DNA of 39,347 nt from DAOTUB01 sp034437455 (GTDB taxonomy: Bacteria > Chloroflexota > Anaerolineae > B4-G1). The stretch spans positions 1 through 39,347 of the forward strand of contig DAOTUB010000154.1 in NCBI GenBank assembly GCA_034437455.1, read 5' to 3'. Of this stretch, positions 7,715-15,700 are shown one piece after another. The notes beneath the pieces were generated by a model. It was not told where the DNA came from. It worked only from the letters and a program-made list of their open reading frames with translations, and ran no database searches. The translations under genes and the position numbers were made by a program. The stretch's first letter is position 1; each line of letters starts with the position of its first letter.

Positions 7715-10210
7715 ATGCAAGCCACCAGAAAAAAGCTGGCTATCTCAATAATGGGGGCGGTGATCCTCGCGCTGCTGGTCTTTTCCACGCTCGATACAAG
7801 TATGGCATTCACGCCGTCGCTCGATCTGACGCCAACGGCCTACGTCTATTTACCCTACGTAGCCAACCCGTACACCTGCCCAACGAGTTCTACGAACCAA
7901 TACAGCGGCGGGATCGCCTATCAGTATGACCAGGACGACCCCGTTCGCCCCGCGTACAACCACGCCGACAAGAACATCGAACTGCGTGGCTACACCGTCA
8001 ACACAGAGACCAACTTTGTGCGCGATTTGGTCGACTACGAAGGAACAGGAGAACCCACATTGCCGCCGCAACTCGCCACTCTGTTCGAGCCGACCCGTGT
8101 TCCGACCCTGACCCACTTTTACAGGGTTCACCATTGGCAGTGGGCCGATCCCCCTGAGCCGGGCACTCGCGGCAGCCCCATCACCGAATTTCCGGCCACC
8201 GCGCTCGGCCTCCAGACGACGGCGGGCGAGACCCTGCACGTCCCCCAGTCTGGACACGACATCGGCAAAGGGATGGAGGTGCTCATCCTCTTTGCCGACG
8301 AGGACTCTGTCGCCCTGAGATACACCCGAGAAGACAGCTCCGCTCCCAATGGCTACACCGTGCACGTAGACAACATCTGCACTGATCCGAACCTGCTGGC
8401 GCTGTACAACGCGCTCGACGATCCCAGCGGCCCACGCCACGAGTTTCCCAATTCCTCATACACGCTGCCGAACCTGCCTGAAGATCAGGCCTTTGGCACA
8501 GCCCGAGACACGGAGATCGTCGTGGCTATCGCGGACACGGGAGCGTTTATGGATGTACGCTCGTGCGACGAGTGGTGGCGGGTGCGGCCCGGTTACGGCG
8601 CTTGCGCCCCGGTCGAGGGCCTGTCCCATCGCGAGCACGCAGCCAGCCCCTCCGTCACGCCGACTTTGGGCGGTCTCTCGGATACCCTTTCGTTCACCTA
8701 CGACATTCGCGAACAGCGGCTTCTCCCCGCCGGCCATCGGGTGACGCCGCAAAACGTGGGGAGCGGCGATCCTCTCACCTGGACGGTCGCTGCCGAGGGC
8801 GACTGGTTCACAGTGGAACCTCTCAGCGGCACCACCCCGGCTTCCTTCTGGATCACGCCGACCATATTCAGCACGAGCACAGTCGCGACGTACACTGGCA
8901 CGATCACGGTGACGGTGACAGATCCGATAGAGACAGAAGGGTCCCCCCATCCGATCACTCTGACGCTGACGGTGACGCACACGCCCTTTGTCTCCTACCT
9001 TCCCCTGATTGCACGGAACTTTCCACCCCCTCCCATCCTCCCCAACGACCCCGATTATGGGAACCAATGGGCGCTGGAGAAGGTGGATGCGCCGAGGGCC
9101 TGGAACTATGCCACCGGAAAAGACATTCTGATCGCCGTCATAGATACCGGCGTCGACCTGGATCATCCCGACCTCGCCGACAAGGTGCGGACCGACATAG
9201 ACTGGGACTTTGTGAGCAAAGCCGCCGTGGCCGACGACGACCATGGGCACGGCACGCACGTCGCCGGCATCGCGGCAGCGGCGACGGACAACGAGATCGG
9301 CGTGACCGGAATGGGATGGGACGCGATGATCCTGCCGCTCAAGGTTACAGGTCCTGACGGGGAGGGCGAAGACGCGGACCTGGCCGAAGCGATCGTGTAC
9401 GCCGCCAACAAGGGGGCGGACGTGATCAATATGAGCCTGGGTGGGATCACAAGCCCGTGTTGTTCGTGTCCCTCCATCGTTCAGGACGCAGTGGACGATG
9501 CCCACGCCAAGGGAGTGGTGCTGGTGGCTTCATCCGGCAACCACGGCGGGATCGACGGGCCGAACGCCGAGATGTTCCCGGCCAACTGCGAGCACGTCCT
9601 GGGGATCGCGGCCACCGGCTCCAACGACGTGGTCGCTCCCTACTCCAACTATGGCGCCCACGTCAGCGTCGCCGCGCCGGGATCGAGCATCTACAGCACG
9701 CTGATGGGCGATCGGTACGGCGACAAGAGCGGCACCTCGATGGCCGCGCCGCACGTGGCCGGGTTGGCCGCCCTGCTGCGCGCGCGCTTTCCCTCCTACA
9801 CACCCGACCAGATCGCATCGGCCATCCTGGACAACGCCGTGGACCTGAGCGCATCGGGGTGGGACGTATATTACGGCTGCGGGCGCATCGACGCTTTCCA
9901 GGCGCTCGCTGTGGGCGCGCACGGCTCAACCCCGATCTGCCTGGAGGGGATAAAAGAGCGGGCGGCAAACGTCAGAGAGACACCGATAGAAGCGTCGTTC
10001 GTCCCAGGCGCGATCATCGTCGCCCTGCGACCCGGAGTCCGCGCAGAAACGCTCTCTTTGCGATACGGAGCGAGCACCGAGTTCTTGCCTACCCTGGAAG
10101 CGTGGCGGCTGCGAGTTCCACCGGGGCAGGAACAGGCGATCCTGGCCCAGTTGCGGGCCGATCCGTCCGTGCTCCACGCCGATCTGAACTATCTGGTGGT
10201 TGTGCAATAG
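7715..10210 (+). CDS. Secreted subtilisin-family (S8) serine protease with a C-terminal prodomain-like segment
   Basis: 831 residues. An N-terminal signal anchor (residues 9-29) is followed by 'YVYLPYV'. An unassigned domain spans about 60-290 and contains sortase-like beta strands, but no catalytic Cys/Arg was identified. A beta-sandwich of the BACON/choice-of-anchor type is at about 320-425, then a linker 'SYLPLIARNF'. The protease domain spans about 450-740 with the triad Asp477 (VIDTGVD), His512 (HGTHVAG) and Ser675 (GTSMAAPH), thermitase/fervidolysin-like. The last 70 residues ('FVPGAIIVALRPGV' to 'PSVLHADLNYLV') resemble the inhibitory N-terminal prodomain of fervidolysin-type subtilisins but sit at the C-terminus. 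It probably acts outside the cell on proteins. The C-rich loop 'SPCCSCPS' could form disulfides. Confidence 0.85.
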   Translation: MQATRKKLAISIMGAVILALLVFSTLDTSMAFTPSLDLTPTAYVYLPYVANPYTCPTSSTNQYSGGIAYQYDQDDPVRPAYNHADKNIELRGYTVNTETNFVRDLVDYEGTGEPTLPPQLATLFEPTRVPTLTHFYRVHHWQWADPPEPGTRGSPITEFPATALGLQTTAGETLHVPQSGHDIGKGMEVLILFADEDSVALRYTREDSSAPNGYTVHVDNICTDPNLLALYNALDDPSGPRHEFPNSSYTLPNLPEDQAFGTARDTEIVVAIADTGAFMDVRSCDEWWRVRPGYGACAPVEGLSHREHAASPSVTPTLGGLSDTLSFTYDIREQRLLPAGHRVTPQNVGSGDPLTWTVAAEGDWFTVEPLSGTTPASFWITPTIFSTSTVATYTGTITVTVTDPIETEGSPHPITLTLTVTHTPFVSYLPLIARNFPPPPILPNDPDYGNQWALEKVDAPRAWNYATGKDILIAVIDTGVDLDHPDLADKVRTDIDWDFVSKAAVADDDHGHGTHVAGIAAAATDNEIGVTGMGWDAMILPLKVTGPDGEGEDADLAEAIVYAANKGADVINMSLGGITSPCCSCPSIVQDAVDDAHAKGVVLVASSGNHGGIDGPNAEMFPANCEHVLGIAATGSNDVVAPYSNYGAHVSVAAPGSSIYSTLMGDRYGDKSGTSMAAPHVAGLAALLRARFPSYTPDQIASAILDNAVDLSASGWDVYYGCGRIDAFQALAVGAHGSTPICLEGIKERAANVRETPIEASFVPGAIIVALRPGVRAETLSLRYGASTEFLPTLEAWRLRVPPGQEQAILAQLRADPSVLHADLNYLVVVQ

Positions 10211-10237
10211 CTGCAAAAGTCGCTACTACGACTCCTG
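10211..10237. repeat. Short copy of the dispersed AAAGTCG..CTACGAC palindrome
   Basis: The 27 bp between the convergent protease and lipoprotein genes contain AAAGTCGCTACTACGACT, related to the arms at 7048-7105 (AAAGTCGTCACTACGACG). It may serve as a bidirectional stop for the two converging transcripts (inference). Confidence 0.45.
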
Positions 10238-11239
10238 CTAGTCCTCGACGATGATTTTCTCCCACCCGCTCAGTTCTGGCTCCAGATGCCAGACGTTTCC
10301 GTCGAGGGCGTGCAGGTAGATCGAGTTGTACTTGTATCGCGTGGTGCGCTGCACCGTCGTACTGAAACCGGTCTCCTCGTCAATGGCCCAGCCCAGCCGG
10401 GAGCGCACCTCAGGATATTGACGCCAGACCAGGCCGAATCCCCGCACCGGTTGGTAGAGACGGGGCGGCGGTACGAGCGTGGGATCGCGATCCGGTTCGC
10501 CCTCTTCCCACTCATCTTCGTAGGCCTGCCACTGGGTGGTCAAGCGAGCGTCGTCGTACAGAACAATGATCCAGCCTTCCTTCTCGACCCAATCGGTAAA
10601 CTTTTCCTTGATCCAAATCATCGTGCCGCCTTCAAAGTGCTGCTCGGCGGCGTCGCTGACGATGGGGACCGATGGGCACACGTCCGGCTCGGGCGAAAAG
10701 AACCAAGGATCGGGACAGCGCAGTTCGATGGTCAGTGTGGCGCCGATACCCCGCTCCGTCTCGTCCCACACGTAGAGATAGAACCGGGAATAGTTGCGCT
10801 CGCCGGGATCAATGGTGTAAACAAAGGACCCGGTCGGCTCCACATCCCAACCAGATTGGGGGAGCTGGCCGCTCGGCGGCAGATGGTACAGTGTGGCCTG
10901 GGTCGTATTGGCGCTCTCCCATTCCAGAACAACGGTGTCGCCCGGATCGGCCTCGTCGACGTTGGCGTGAAAATCGTGAATGAAAGGGACAGGCTCCTCG
11001 GTCGCCGTCGCCGTCGGCGCTGGCGTCGCGGTAGCGGTGGGCGTTGGGGATGGCGTCGGAGTAGCGGTCGGATGTGGGGTCGCGGTAGCGGTGGACGTCG
11101 GCGGAGTCGTTGAAGTCGGCATCGGTGCGATGGTCGGCGTGGCAAACGCAGGAAACTCGATCGCCTCCTGCCTGACAATGCCCGCCGTACAAGCTGTCAG
11201 CAACAAACACACGAACAAACAGAAGATGATTCGCCGCAT
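10238..11239 (-). CDS. Thr/Pro-linker lipoprotein with a C-terminal repeat domain
   Basis: 333 residues. The signal peptide 'MRRIIFCLFVCLLLTAC' ends in lipobox LTAC, so Cys17 should be lipidated after LspA cleavage. Residues 35-85 are a low-complexity Thr/Pro/Ala linker (TPTPTATA type). A beta-sandwich-like segment (about 90-170, 'DTVVLEWESANTTQATLY') follows, then a C-terminal domain with 'FEGGTMIWIKE', 'WQAYEDEW', and 'VRGFGLVWRQYPEVRSRLGWA', the last being an LGFP-like motif. It is probably anchored on the outer face of the membrane and extends through the wall. The ligand is unknown. A broken relative of the C-terminal domain lies next door at 11383-11635. Confidence 0.75.
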   Translation of the reverse strand: MRRIIFCLFVCLLLTACTAGIVRQEAIEFPAFATPTIAPMPTSTTPPTSTATATPHPTATPTPSPTPTATATPAPTATATEEPVPFIHDFHANVDEADPGDTVVLEWESANTTQATLYHLPPSGQLPQSGWDVEPTGSFVYTIDPGERNYSRFYLYVWDETERGIGATLTIELRCPDPWFFSPEPDVCPSVPIVSDAAEQHFEGGTMIWIKEKFTDWVEKEGWIIVLYDDARLTTQWQAYEDEWEEGEPDRDPTLVPPPRLYQPVRGFGLVWRQYPEVRSRLGWAIDEETGFSTTVQRTTRYKYNSIYLHALDGNVWHLEPELSGWEKIIVED

Positions 11240-11287
11240 AAAAATTCGCTCCTTTTCATCTATTAGACTTTAGAAATTTAGCCGGTC

Positions 11288-11383
11288 AGACTTTGAAAGT
11301 CTCAAAAGTGTTTTATCAGGCCACGCAAGAGGGTTTCCACAAGGCTTTTCCGGCCCAATATCTGGTGGAGACTTCCAAAGTCT
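11288..11383. repeat. Paired AGACTT..AAGTCT palindromes
   Basis: AGACTTTGAAAGTCT (11288-11302) and AGACTTCCAAAGTCT (11369-11383) are two copies of one short palindrome about 66 bp apart. The second touches the stop codon of the surface-protein remnant. They look like a dispersed non-coding repeat family. Confidence 0.5.
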
Positions 11384-11635
11384 TAAACTCCTATAACGGG
11401 ACAGGCATCTTCATCCGGGTCGCTCTCATCGTATAGATCGGGCATACTATGGAAGGTACCCCCGAGAAAGAGCACATAGATGGTATCTGGGTACTTTTGC
11501 CAGAACATGCGGCCATGCTGGAAGCACTCCCCGGCGGCCAGGTCTGCTGCGGCCCGGTAATGGGACAGCCCAAGGTGCGCAGAAGGTCGGGATAGTCTGG
11601 AGCCGGGAGAACTCGGCCGCGATGTAAATCGGGCA
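11383..11635 (-). pseudogene. Remnant of a surface/lipoprotein C-terminal domain, at least two frameshifts
   Basis: Reading the minus strand in shifting frames recovers 'CPIYIAAEFSRLQ' (from about 11635), then 'PDYPDLLRTLGCPITGPQQ', then 'LAAGECFQHGRMFWQKYPD', then 'TIYVLFLGGTFHSM', ending at a stop at 11383-11385. The segments 'GRMFWQKYPDTIYVLF' and 'LRTLGCPI' resemble the C-terminal domain of the intact lipoprotein at 10238-11239 (GGTMIWIKE..WIIVLYDD). At least two frame changes are needed, so this is a decayed fragment. Its 5' end abuts the response-regulator gene without a gap. Confidence 0.65.
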
Positions 11636-12013
11636 CGGGGGAGGAGGCAGCCTGGCCCGGATGCGGGCTAACAACTCACGGACGTCGAAGGGCTTGGCGA
11701 CGTAATCGTCGGCTCCAAACTCGAAACCCAGCTCCAGGTCGGTGACGCTGTCGCGGACGGTCAAAAAGATAATGGGCGTCTCGTCGCCGCGCTCGCGCAA
11801 CCGGCGGCAGACCTCCAGCCCGTTCAGTTCGGGCATCTCGATGTCGAGGACGATGAGCGCGGGGGCGAGGGTTTCGGCCTGGTACAGGGCTTCCAGCCCA
11901 TCGCCCGCCGTGGTCACGCGATACCCCTTTTGCTCCAGCGCCGGCTGGACGAAGGAGAGCACGTTGAGGTTGTCATCGACCAGTAGAATGGTGGTTTTCA
12001 TGGCCTCGCTCAT
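11447..12013 (-). CDS. Response regulator receiver domain with a truncated or replaced output domain
   Basis: Residues 5-122 are a complete CheY-like receiver: acidic pocket Asp13-Asp14, phospho-acceptor Asp57 ('VLDIEMPELNG'), Thr85 ('IFLTVRD') and Lys107 ('VAKPFD'). The spacing and 'FDVRELLARIRARL' linker are typical of OmpR/PhoB-type regulators, which normally continue into a winged helix. Here the frame passes straight into 'PPPPCPIYIAAEFSRLQ', part of an unrelated surface-protein remnant, and ends in out-of-frame residues. It is now at most a receiver-only protein. ATG 12013 is chosen from the promoter at 12038-12065; ATG 12001 is an alternative. No histidine kinase is nearby. Confidence 0.75.
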   Translation of the reverse strand: MSEAMKTTILLVDDNLNVLSFVQPALEQKGYRVTTAGDGLEALYQAETLAPALIVLDIEMPELNGLEVCRRLRERGDETPIIFLTVRDSVTDLELGFEFGADDYVAKPFDVRELLARIRARLPPPPCPIYIAAEFSRLQTIPTFCAPWAVPLPGRSRPGRRGVLPAWPHVLAKVPRYHLCALSRGYLP

Positions 12014-12037
12014 AAAACCTATTCCCGGTACGCTCCA

Positions 12038-12065
12038 ATTATACTCGACTACTGCCCTTGCACAA
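12038..12065 (-). promoter_or_regulatory. Promoter TTGTGC-16-TATAAT for the response regulator
   Basis: On the minus strand TTGTGC (12065-12060) and TATAAT (12043-12038) have a 16-bp spacer. Transcription would start near 12031, leaving a leader of about 18 nt before ATG 12013. Confidence 0.7.
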
Positions 12066-12116
12066 ACGAACGTTCTCCAGGCAACGAGACTCGGGTTTTG
12101 GCGGCCAGTAAGTAGG

Positions 12117-12147
12117 CTGGGTTGCGGCGGGGTTTGCCGCAACCCAG
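12117..12147. repeat. Hairpin repeat, loop GGGGTTT
   Basis: A perfect 12-bp stem CTGGGTTGCGGC / GCCGCAACCCAG closes a 7-nt loop GGGGTTT. There is no T-tract. It belongs to the same family as 12445-12475, in the opposite orientation. Confidence 0.75.
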
Positions 12148-12444
12148 TCACCAGCGAGGGTAACCACATCGCGCAAGAGCGCAAAGGCCACGCCAGGCTT
12201 TTGCGCCCTTGGCGGTGAGGACCGCGGATCAGGGAAAACCACGATGGCGGCGCTTCTCGCCGGGAAAACGGAAGTACTCGCTCTATTGAGTGTTTGGTAT
12301 CGTGTGTTTCTGTATCCGTGGTTCTCTTTCGCGGGCGCAAAGCACCATTCGACGCCGAGAACCACTTGACGCAGGTGAGCGCCTCCGATGGGACGAGGCG
12401 CGGCGAGTCGTCCACCCTGCTGTTCGGGGAACGGAATCGGCAAA
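12148..12444. other. Non-coding stretch between two hairpin repeats
   Basis: No supportable gene. It contains an 11-bp imperfect hairpin at 12179-12206 (GCGCAAAGGCC / GGCTTTTGCGC, one G-U pair) and low-complexity fragments such as GGGAAAACCACG and CCGTGGTTCTC that look like decayed dispersed repeats. Open frames here have no start signals, domains or codon-use support. Confidence 0.5.
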
Positions 12445-12475
12445 TTGGGTGTCGGCAAACCCCGCCGACACCCAA
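12445..12475. repeat. Hairpin repeat, loop AAACCCC
   Basis: A perfect 12-bp stem TTGGGTGTCGGC / GCCGACACCCAA closes the loop AAACCCC, the reverse complement of the loop at 12129-12135. The stem differs from the first copy at positions that are compensated on the other arm. Confidence 0.75.
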
Positions 12476-12606
12476 CTTACTCGAAATATCGTCACACCAA
12501 GCCTGCACGCCCTCCGTCTTCCGGCGGTTGGCGTGGTTCGCCGTGGTCGTCTCGTCGGCGGCGGTCGTGGCGGCGATGGGCTTGGCGAATGCGCCAGCGC
12601 GCGCCC

Positions 12607-12641
12607 AAACCTGACGGATCTCTGAAGCCCGTCAGGTTTTT
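12607..12641. terminator. Hairpin AAACCTGACGG / CCGTCAGGTTT with T-run
   Basis: An 11-bp perfect stem (12607-12617 / 12629-12639) with an 11-nt loop runs into TTTTT at 12637-12641 on the plus strand. It lies downstream of the 1462-aa protease gene (minus strand), but in that orientation the bases after the stem are G-rich, so its role as that gene's terminator is uncertain. It could equally be another dispersed hairpin. Confidence 0.45.
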
Positions 12642-12759
12642 GGATCGCAGACAGCATTGAGAGGATCCACAGTTCAACGAGATTCAGCGCCATCAGCGTA
12701 TCAGCGATTCAAACCAGGAACGTGGGCCAACGTCGTGGCAACCTCACCCCGACGAACCT

Positions 12760-15700
12760 CTACGGCCCATCCCTCATCACCACCGGAAAATAAGCCCGCC
12801 AAGGATCCGGGAGTATCCACGCCGCTCGCTCCCACGCCCCCCCCACCCCATCCTCCAGAAAAGCGACGCTGTACAGCAGCGGATGGACAGGATCGCTGGG
12901 CAGGCTGAGTTGGTAGGTCAGAACGACCTCACGCCCAGCGCTGAGAGCGCCGTTCCAGCGAACCGTATCACTGAACACCTCCACCATCCCCCCACCCGTC
13001 CAGTCCAGGGAACCGGACGCAAACGTAGCATCCATCGACAGGGAGATGGCTGCGGTCACTGTGAGCGTATCTCCAGGACCGGCGTTTGCCAGCGCCAGGG
13101 TGCAGGTAACCGCCGCGCCAGGCCGGGCGATAGACGGGTCGCACCCAAAGGACGAGGGGGAGAGGTCCGGTGTACCTACCCGCACCACCGCAGCACGATG
13201 GAAACGAACGAAGTGTTCCTCGATCCCCAAGCTGGCCGTGTTGATGATCGAGTCGCCGAGCAGAACGTCCGTGACAACAGTAGTACGATAGGTGAAGGTC
13301 ACCACCTCGTCGGGGTCAAGCGAGCCACTCCAGGAAAGGCGGCGAGTGGGCGTGTAGTAGCTGCCTGGCCCGGTGATGCTATCGGTGACGATGTTCAAAT
13401 TGGTCGGGAGCGTATTGGAAAGGGATACGGTGACCCTCTCGGGGCCGTCGTTGCGCAAGCTCAAAGTATAGGTGAGAATGTCGCCAGGGGCAACGGCTCC
13501 TCGATCCGCAAAGAACGTCGAGCCGCCCAGCCAGGAGAGCCAACCCACGACCCGCTCCATCACTGTCGGACGCGCTTCCTCCGGCAGCGCCTCGAAGGGG
13601 AAGGCAAAGAAGGCCGTCGCATAACTATCCTCCCGGCGAGCCAGCCCCATCCCACGCCGTCCCTGGTCGCGCAAGACGACGGCGGTGCCAGGCATAGGCT
13701 CGACTCCATCCGACCAGTTCTGGTAGCCGTAAGGATAATCCAACGGATAAGGGCCTAACCGGTCGCCGATGGGGTCTTTTGGAACCCCTACCGCCCGCGT
13801 CGGCGTCACCGCCTCCGTATACGTCAACACCCCCAGATGATCCCGGCTGAAAGGCAAGGGTAGCACAGCGGCATCGTCGTGGTGGTAATAGAGAAAATCC
13901 TGCGAGGAAAGAAACAACCGTCCCCCGCCGTCCAGATACGCCGCCAGCGTCGCCTCCTCGGCGGCAGTGACCGGCGCGTACCAATCGTAGCCGGTCCACC
14001 AGACGAGGATAGGGTACCACTGCAAGGTCGCCAAGGAAGGGCTGTGATCTCGCCCGCCTCCGAGCGCCGGTTTGATCTGCCAGAGGTCATAAGGAAAATC
14101 GACGGCTTCCATCGCGGCCTGATATTTTTCCTGCTGCTCGTACCAGCGGTCGTCGTCCACCAGCAAGATGGGCGCAGGTGCCTTGGATGTGAGGGTGGCG
14201 CTCAACACCAGCGACGGCGAGAGCGACGAGCGAGCGGTGAGCGTGACGACGTCCTGAACGTCCCAGGCGGCAGCAGCAGGGATGGTGACGCTGAGCAAGA
14301 CGGTGGCGGAAGTGCAAGGAGACAATGAAAGCGATTGGGCGCTGATTTGAGTGGCCCAGGATACGCCATCCAACGACAAACTGACGGTATCTGGAGCGCC
14401 TCCCTGCCCCACGTGGCGTACGCGCAGCGTGTGGGTGACGACAGAACCGGGAGGCCCGACCCGCAATTGAGAGGCGGGGTCCAATTCAAGCCCAACGGTT
14501 GGCAGCGGCGAGTCTAACCACTCTAGCGCCCGTCCCATCACCTCCTGGCGAGCTATCCGATCGTTGATCCCCTCGAGGCCAAAGGAAAGATAGACCACTC
14601 GATAACCCAGACACGTACCCACTCGAACCCCGCCACAGCCGCCCCCTTTATAGGTCAACAACGGAGCAGCCGCGTCAGGGTCGACGACAGCGACCACATC
14701 AGGGAAACTCTGATTATCGGCCCCACCTGCGCCGGTGATGGTAACAGCCAGACCAGCAAAGATGTCACCTTCCAATCCCACGAGCGCCCGCACCGGCGCA
14801 TTGTCACTGACGCAGTTTACCTTGAGATATTCTCGGTAGTAATCACTCCAGTAATCCAAGGCACCACCGCCATCCCAGAAACCCACGTCCTGCCCGCTCA
14901 ACAGCAACCGCCCTCCATTGGAAAGATACCCGCTGACAGCATCCTCCGCGCCGATGTAACCAGGTGCATCCCGCGGTGCACTCCAAATCACGATGTCGTA
15001 GGGAATCAAATCGGAAGCTGCTGGAAGATCGTCGGGTAAGTGACGGATGGGCCACTCGTCGCAAATGTAAGCCAGATCATCCAACGCCTGGCGAAAGTAC
15101 CTCACCTGACTCTCGTAATACCAACCGCCGCTATCCACCAGCAGAATGGATGGAGCGGGGGACAGAGCCAGATTCGCTATCGTAACCTGCCCGGCAGTGA
15201 CAACGGCAGTGGCGGTGACCACCCGGTAGCCCAGGCGGCTGGCGCGGAGGGTATAAGAGCCGCCGGGTAGATCGAAGGTATAGGCATCGGCGACGACCTG
15301 GAAAGGAGTATCCAACACAGCGATCGTGGCCGTGATCGGTTGACCGGTAGCCGCGTCGGTGATCTGACCGCGCAGAACGCCGGTGGGGAGAGGAGTGAGA
15401 GAAAAATTTGCGGTGGTCGTCGTGTCGGTGATCGCGACGACCCTCCATTTCCTGGCAGACTCGTGGCCAAAGGCGGAGGCAACAAGATCATAGATGTCAG
15501 GAGCTAGCTCCAACCGGTAGGAACCATCGTCGCCAGTGGTAGCCGTTCCTCCGCCCTCGCCGCTGCGGGGCACAGCCTTGACCGTCGCCCCGGCGATGGG
15601 CGCAGCGTCCCCGGCCCGGCACACCGTTCCACTTATGATTCCGGGGCGAGTCAGCGCGGCGACGGCGGCAAAGGCGTCCACCCGGCCCCAGCCGGTATCG

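Noticed and set aside
10980..11273. Plus-strand 97-codon frame rich in Val/Gly
   Set aside because: It is the antisense of the Thr/Pro linker of the lipoprotein; its repeats come from that low-complexity coding sequence.
12290..12660. Several overlapping open frames on both strands between the response regulator and the large protease
   Set aside because: They cross the hairpin repeats, have no motif and no ribosome-binding site, and differ in every frame; treated as non-coding.
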